Below are positions 6,776 to 10,133 of a stretch of 10,133 nt of DNA, piece by piece (position 1 is the first letter of the stretch; every line of letters begins with the position of its first letter). The position numbers and the translations under genes are program-made. Source of the DNA: Gammaproteobacteria bacterium (lineage in GTDB: Bacteria; Pseudomonadota; Gammaproteobacteria; UBA6429; Thiohalophilaceae); the NCBI GenBank assembly GCA_013152045.1, contig JAADGZ010000218.1, positions 1-10,133 on the forward strand, given 5' to 3'. The notes under the pieces are model-generated. The model was not told the DNA's origin, made no database searches, and worked only from the letters and a program-made list of their open reading frames with translations.

Positions 6776-7417
6776 TTACGGACATTTGAGATTAACATTC
6801 GTGGCATTTTCCTGAACGCCGTTCTTATCGCTGTCTCGTGACAGGCGCGTGCGTCCGGATGTGGTCAGAATAATGGCACGGGCATTGGCATCTGGGTTGC
6901 TATCGGTATTGCGGCGATCATCACAACGCATAAAGGTGGCCGTGGTGGCGGTGCTGGCGGAGGCATCAAAAACAGTTGGCATGCCTCGGCCGTTAAATCT
7001 GACGGCCACCGCCGCATTTGCAATATCGCTATAGACTACGTTGGCACCGGATAAGCGACCGTGGGCTTGCAGAAGTGTGGTCTCATTTGCAGCACCATCG
7101 AAGACGCCATTTCCGTCTGTTGCCTCAGTTACCCCATTCAAGTTGTCATCGACAAATACGATCCAGCCCGTGGTCCAGTCATTAACCTTACTGCAGCTAG
7201 CCTGGTTGGCACTGGCGCAAACAGAGACGGCTAGATTGCGCTTTACGGCTTCACTGCGGGCCAAATTGAAGGTTGCAATCAAGTCGTTGATCTGGCTGAC
7301 CCGGTTGCTGTTTTGTTGATAAAGTTTGAATCCTGGAAATGCCAGCACCGCGACGATGGCAAATACAGCCAGGGTGACCATCAGTTCGATCAGGGTTAAT
7401 CCGTAAGAATGTTTCAT
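6776..7417 (-). CDS. fimT: GspH/FimT-family minor prepilin (FimT/FimU)
   Basis: 213 residues. A very short leader MKHSYG is cut before LTLIE (Glu5 present). The GspH/FimT domain shows SEAVKRNLAV (55-64), WTTGWIVFVDDNLNG (81-95), VRFNGRGMP (139-147) and AIILTTSGRTRL (181-192). First gene of the operon, in the place of fimU in P. aeruginosa. FimU and FimT are close homologues and cannot be separated by eye; FimU-like function in the tip complex is likely from context. FimT has also been linked to DNA uptake in some Gammaproteobacteria. Asp/Asn-rich stretches at 90-108 and 195-204 look like possible calcium loops. No Shine-Dalgarno site precedes the ATG; a TATAAA box ends 7 nt before it, so the mRNA may be leaderless. 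Confidence 0.88.
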   Translation of the reverse strand: MKHSYGLTLIELMVTLAVFAIVAVLAFPGFKLYQQNSNRVSQINDLIATFNLARSEAVKRNLAVSVCASANQASCSKVNDWTTGWIVFVDDNLNGVTEATDGNGVFDGAANETTLLQAHGRLSGANVVYSDIANAAVAVRFNGRGMPTVFDASASTATTATFMRCDDRRNTDSNPDANARAIILTTSGRTRLSRDSDKNGVQENATNVNLKCP

Positions 7418-7424
7418 GCGTTAG

Positions 7425-7453
7425 TTTATAGGCTATCTGGAGTCAGGATTCAG
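7425..7453 (-). promoter_or_regulatory. Candidate promoter of the pilus operon
   Basis: On the minus strand CTGAAT (7453-7448) and TATAAA (7430-7425) are 17 bp apart. The -10 box matches TATAAT at 5 of 6 bases; the -35 is weak (3 of 6). The start codon lies 7 nt after the -10 box, so transcription from here would give a leaderless or nearly leaderless fimT mRNA. Other promoters in the 183-bp divergent spacer are possible. Confidence 0.3.
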
Positions 7454-7600
7454 CGAACATCCGACAGAGCGATTCAAATACCGGATGAATGGTCACGGCG
7501 AGCATGGAAACGTGAGCAAGTTGGCAGTTCTATGAGCGAAGGTCAAGGGACGAATTAATGGCATAATAGCGTGATCTTTAATAGTTAGACGGAGTCCAAG

Positions 7601-8689
7601 ATGCGTGATTGTGTTGTTATAGGCGGTGGATTGATCGGCATGCTCAGCGCATGGGAGTTACGTCGTGCCGGTCTCTCGGTGACAATTATTGAGCAGGGGC
7701 AGTGTGGGATGGCGGCCTCCTGGGCTGGCGGCGGGATTCTTTCGCTTTATCCCTGGCGTTATGCCGATGCGGTAACGGCATTGGCGCGCTGGAGTCAGAC
7801 GCATTACCCGGCGTTTATTCAGCAACTGCATGAGCAAAGCGGTATTGATCCTCAATGGCAGAAAAACGGTTTGCTGATTCTGGATACAGAAGAAGCTGCT
7901 GTGGCAGAAAACTGGGCACAAAGCTGGGGGTACCGACTGGAGCAAGCGGATGCAGCGCAGGCTCATTTTCTGGAACCTGCGCTGGGAGTGGTGTCAGACG
8001 ACACGGCGCTCTGGCTACCCGAGGTTGCTCATGTGCGCAATCCGCGCTTGCTAAAGGCGTTAAAACAAAGTCTTGTTAATCAGGGTGTTGAGATCAGAGA
8101 ATATAGTGAAGTCAAAACTCTGGCGCAGATACGCGGGCAGGTGCAAGGGGTAGTGCTTGAACATGAGACTATCTCAGCCGCCAATGTGCTGGTGGCGGGA
8201 GGGGCATGGAGCGGTAAACTGCTGGCAGCGACGGGACTGGATTTACCCATCAGGCCCGTGCGCGGACAGATGATTCTCTATCGCGGGGAACCCGGACTGG
8301 TTTCGCGTATAGTCCTGAGCCAGGATCGTTATGTCATTGCCCGCCGAGATGGCCGGGTGTTGGTGGGCAGCACACTGGAAGAGACCGGCTTTGATCGATC
8401 TACCACAGAATCGGCACGCAAAGCGTTAGCGGCTGAGGCTCTGCGCCTGATTCCGGCTCTGGCAAACCTTGATATCGAGCATCATTGGGCGGGGCTGCGT
8501 CCTGGCTCGCCTGAAGGTATTCCTTATATAGGGGCACATCCGGAAATAGCGGGCTTGTATGTGAATAGTGGTCATTTCCGCAACGGGGTGGTGCTGGGGC
8601 TGGCATCGTCACGTTTGCTAGCGGATATTCTGCTTGAGCGTGAGCCGATTTTGTCGCCCCAGGCCTATGCAACATCCACATTTCATTAA
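7601..8689 (+). CDS. thiO: Glycine oxidase ThiO (FAD-dependent)
   Basis: 362 residues, usual ThiO length, DAO/MSOX flavoprotein fold. The Rossmann dinucleotide motif VIGGGLIG is at 6-13 with Glu31 closing it, the flavin-contact segment SWAGGGIL at 40-47, RPVRGQ at 218-223, and the C-terminal block WAGLRPGSPEGIPYIG (296-311) and GHFRNG (324-329). Y244, R300 and R327 fall where the substrate-carboxylate residues Tyr246, Arg302 and Arg329 lie in Bacillus subtilis glycine oxidase. The enzyme oxidises glycine to iminoacetate plus H2O2 in the cytoplasm, feeding thiazole synthesis by ThiG. No other thi gene is in view. Ribosome site GGAG 6 nt before the ATG. A CATAAT box (7562-7567) with a poor -35 may be its promoter. 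Its spacer to the next gene is 68 bp. Confidence 0.93.
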   Translation: MRDCVVIGGGLIGMLSAWELRRAGLSVTIIEQGQCGMAASWAGGGILSLYPWRYADAVTALARWSQTHYPAFIQQLHEQSGIDPQWQKNGLLILDTEEAAVAENWAQSWGYRLEQADAAQAHFLEPALGVVSDDTALWLPEVAHVRNPRLLKALKQSLVNQGVEIREYSEVKTLAQIRGQVQGVVLEHETISAANVLVAGGAWSGKLLAATGLDLPIRPVRGQMILYRGEPGLVSRIVLSQDRYVIARRDGRVLVGSTLEETGFDRSTTESARKALAAEALRLIPALANLDIEHHWAGLRPGSPEGIPYIGAHPEIAGLYVNSGHFRNGVVLGLASSRLLADILLEREPILSPQAYATSTFH

Positions 8690-8715
8690 TGGTTAAATTG
8701 ACCAAGATCAAGTGC

Positions 8716-8736
8716 AAATTGGACTTTATCCAAATT
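8716..8736. promoter_or_regulatory. Palindrome overlapping the -35 region of the Fur-family gene
   Basis: AAATTGGA (8716-8723) and TCCAAATT (8729-8736) form an inverted repeat with 7 of 8 matched positions around CTTTA; the inner TTGGA/TCCAA is perfect. It covers the likely -35 box, a typical place for a repressor operator. Autoregulation by the downstream Fur-family protein is an inference: the sequence does not match the usual Fur, PerR or Irr box that I know. Confidence 0.45.
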
Positions 8737-8749
8737 CTTACGTTATAAT
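8720..8749 (+). promoter_or_regulatory. Promoter of the Fur-family regulator
   Basis: A perfect TATAAT is at 8744-8749, with TGGACT at 8720-8725 (4 of 6 to TTGACA) and an 18-bp spacer. The ATG begins 8 nt after the -10 box, about where transcription would start, and no Shine-Dalgarno sequence fits between. The message is therefore probably leaderless or nearly so. Confidence 0.55.
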
Positions 8750-8757
8750 TTGTACTT

Positions 8758-9210
8758 ATGGAAACTCTTGAAGTCACAAATGATACGCCAAAATACAGCG
8801 CAATTGAGCTTTTGCTTGAGTACAGCATTACGCCTACTCAGCAACGGGTTGAAATTGCCAATATCCTGTTTGCCCGGCCGCAGCATGTGTCTGCCGAGCA
8901 GGTGTTATCGCAGCTAAATTCTGAGCAGCAGAAGGCCTCCAAGGCAACGATTTACAATACCCTGGGTTTGTTTGCCAGAAAGGGGCTGATTCGTGAAATT
9001 ATAGTGGATCCTACCAAGGTATTTTACGATTCCAATACCAGCGATCATCATCATTACTATAATGTAGATACGGGTATGCTATCGGATATTGAGGATGGCC
9101 ATATGTTGGTGACGAATTTGCCCGCACTGCCTGAGGGCACGGTAGCAGAACGCGTCGATATCATTTATCGGGTTCGCAATGCGGATACCGATGCCGGTAA
9201 TATTCAGTAA
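8758..9210 (+). CDS. Cysteine-free Fur-superfamily transcriptional regulator (PerR/Irr-like)
   Basis: 150 residues. The winged-helix DNA-binding half holds ITPTQQRVEIANILF (24-38), HVSAEQVL (43-50) and the recognition helix SKATIYNTLGLFARKGLIRE (61-80). The metal-sensing half has FYDSNTSDHHHYY (89-101). H43, D91, H97, H99 and D110 fall exactly where the regulatory metal ligands His37, Asp85, His91, His93 and Asp104 lie in Bacillus PerR, with a constant offset of six. There is no cysteine anywhere, so the CxxC structural zinc site of Fur, Zur and most PerR is absent. This, with the HHH motif, resembles Irr-type regulators. The protein probably senses iron, manganese, heme or peroxide. Single-gene unit between thiO and tRNA-Thr, with its own promoter and palindrome. 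The family is firm; the sub-type is inference. Confidence 0.85.
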   Translation: METLEVTNDTPKYSAIELLLEYSITPTQQRVEIANILFARPQHVSAEQVLSQLNSEQQKASKATIYNTLGLFARKGLIREIIVDPTKVFYDSNTSDHHHYYNVDTGMLSDIEDGHMLVTNLPALPEGTVAERVDIIYRVRNADTDAGNIQ

Positions 9211-9269
9211 AAATACGAAAAACTTTCTGTTAGTGATTCTTTCTCATTTATCCTTCCCGCTGACATCAG

Positions 9270-9275
9270 TATAAT
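9270..9275 (+). promoter_or_regulatory. Candidate -10 box for the tRNA-Thr gene
   Basis: A perfect TATAAT lies 46 nt upstream of the tRNA. The matching -35 region is poor (TTTATC at 9247-9252, 17-bp spacer). No other good promoter is visible in the 111-bp gap after the regulator gene, and no clear terminator for that gene is seen there either. Confidence 0.35.
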
Positions 9276-9321
9276 TCCAGTATGCCATCGGTACTTCTGG
9301 TGGCCGAGTTCTATTTCTTTT

Positions 9322-9397
9322 GCCGGAGTAGCTCAGTTGGTAGAGCACCGCATTCGTAATGCGTAGGTCGGAGGTTCAAATCCTCTCTTCGGCACCA
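9322..9397 (+). tRNA. thrW: tRNA-Thr (anticodon CGT)
   Basis: 76 nt with encoded CCA. All arms fold: acceptor GCCGGAG/CTTCGGC (one G-U), D stem GCTC/GAGC with AGTTGGTA loop, anticodon stem CCGCA/TGCGT (outer C-U mismatch, at the position that is also unpaired in E. coli thrW), anticodon CGT at 9355-9357 in loop TTCGTAA, variable loop AGGTC, T arm GGAGG/CCTCT with loop TTCAAAT. It reads ACG codons. The body is very close to E. coli tRNA-Thr(CGT). It stands alone; no neighbouring tRNA or attachment-site duplication is seen within the window. Confidence 0.97.
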
Positions 9398-9497
9398 AAT
9401 TAAGTTGCGAGAGGCCAGGGACGAGTGGCGAGGAAAAGCAACAATATTCCCGATCCTTGTTCTTCGTCATGATCTAAAAATACTCGGGCGAAATTTC
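9398..9497. other. Spacer between tRNA-Thr and pgl
   Basis: No gene seen. The segment 9407-9433 is GAG/GGC-rich (GCGAGAGGCCAGGGACGAG then TGGCGAGG) with repeated GCGAG and CGAG words, unlike its flanks, and may be a decayed dispersed repeat. GTTGC (9405-9409) and GCAAC (9438-9442) could close a loose stem around it. No T-tract follows, so no terminator is called. No convincing promoter or ribosome site precedes pgl. Confidence 0.3.
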
Positions 9498-10133
9498 ATG
9501 AACAGCAAAAACAATATTCATATCGAAGGCACGGTCGAGATGACGGCAAAAGCGGCAGCCGAGTATTGGCTGCAGTGTGCCACTAAGGCCATTCAGGAAC
9601 GCGGCGCGTTCTATGTGGCTTTCTCGGGTGGTTCCACCCCCAAATATTTGCACCGCTATTTGCTCCTGGAGGACTACCAGGAAAAGATCGACTGGTCACG
9701 GGTACATGCGTTCTTTGGCGATGAGCGCATGGTGGCGCGGGATCACCCCGACAGCAATTACCGTATGGTCAGGCAGACACTGCTGGATCATGTCGCTATT
9801 CCAGCGGCCAATATTTATCCCATCGTCGATGATGCACTGCTGGCCTCCGCAGAACCGGCGCAGTCGACAGCGCTGCTGGCGGCTAACTATGCAAAGATCC
9901 TGGATGAGCTGCTGCCACATGACAAACAGGGGCGGATCAAGTTTGATCTTATCATGCTGGGCATGGGGGCAGATGGCCATACCGCCTCCCTGTTTCCAGG
10001 AACATCCATACTCGATGAACGCACACGTAGCGTGGCCGAAGTCTATGTCGAAAAATTGAAAGCCTGGCGCGTGAGTCTGACTTTTCCCGTGATTGAACAG
10101 GCGCAGCAGCGTTTGTTGCTGGTCTGTGGTGAA
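9498..10133 (+). CDS. pgl: 6-phosphogluconolactonase, 3' end beyond window
   Basis: 212 codons are visible and open to the last base; the family is usually about 225-260 residues, so only a short tail is missing. Diagnostic motifs are AFSGGSTP (41-48), FFGDER (72-77) with HPDSNY (83-88), and GMGADGHTASLFP (155-167), the last holding the conserved catalytic-region histidine H161. This is the DevB/SOL type of Pgl, in the NagB/RpiA fold. The cytoplasmic enzyme hydrolyses 6-phosphoglucono-delta-lactone to 6-phosphogluconate, between Zwf and Gnd or Edd in the oxidative pentose phosphate or Entner-Doudoroff route. Partner genes may follow beyond the edge. ATG at 9498 gives a normal N-terminus, but no clear Shine-Dalgarno sequence precedes it. 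Confidence 0.95.
   Translation, partial: MNSKNNIHIEGTVEMTAKAAAEYWLQCATKAIQERGAFYVAFSGGSTPKYLHRYLLLEDYQEKIDWSRVHAFFGDERMVARDHPDSNYRMVRQTLLDHVAIPAANIYPIVDDALLASAEPAQSTALLAANYAKILDELLPHDKQGRIKFDLIMLGMGADGHTASLFPGTSILDERTRSVAEVYVEKLKAWRVSLTFPVIEQAQQRLLLVCGE

Noticed and set aside
7469..7482. GG-N10-GC spacing on the minus strand upstream of fimT, as in sigma-54 promoters.
   Set aside because: Only the GG and GC dinucleotides fit; the surrounding TGGCAC and TTGC bases are mostly wrong.
9322..9397. tRNA-Thr as a possible genomic-island attachment site.
   Set aside because: No integrase gene and no duplicated tRNA 3' end is present within the window.
9577..10059. A 160-codon open frame on the plus strand overlapping pgl in another frame.
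   Set aside because: The pgl frame carries all family motifs and is open across the region; the other frame is a low-quality Trp/Cys/Arg-rich shadow.

Overview
The window looks like a gammaproteobacterial chromosome of moderate GC content. Its core is a complete minor-pilin operon for a type IV pilus, on the minus strand, in the Pseudomonas-like order fimT/fimU, pilV, pilW, pilX, a small secreted protein, pilY1, pilE. Short dispersed repeats of kinds common in environmental Gammaproteobacteria flank it. A methanotroph-like (Methylococcales) lineage is possible, but this is only a guess.

Layout. Positions 1-81 hold what may be the last 26 codons of a plus-strand gene. Positions 82-369 are intergenic and packed with degenerate repeats: a 24-bp tandem pair, two CTTCGAC...CTCAGG-type elements and a CATTCCCA hairpin. 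Positions 370-7417 (minus) are the pilus operon. FimT, PilV, PilW, PilX and PilE are prepilins that should be cleaved by PilD and form the priming complex at the pilus tip. PilY1 is the large tip adhesin/mechanosensor, with a von Willebrand A domain and a calcium-binding beta-propeller. Genes are tightly packed from fimT to pilX. Three inverted repeats lie at or just after the stop codons of pilX, the small gene and pilY1. The last is a good intrinsic-terminator candidate that would lower pilE expression relative to pilY1.

To the right, all on the plus strand, are thiO (glycine oxidase, thiamine thiazole synthesis, 7601-8689), a cysteine-free Fur-superfamily regulator (8758-9210) with a perfect TATAAT box only 8 nt from its start codon and a palindrome over its -35 region, tRNA-Thr(CGT) at 9322-9397, and the start of pgl (6-phosphogluconolactonase) running off the right edge.

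No CRISPR array, insertion sequence, phage or defence gene is visible. The points most worth a second look are the intercistronic hairpins (above all the pilY1-pilE terminator), the unrecognised CPTC-containing secreted protein inside the pilus operon, and the cysteine-free PerR/Irr-like regulator with its palindrome and apparently leaderless start.
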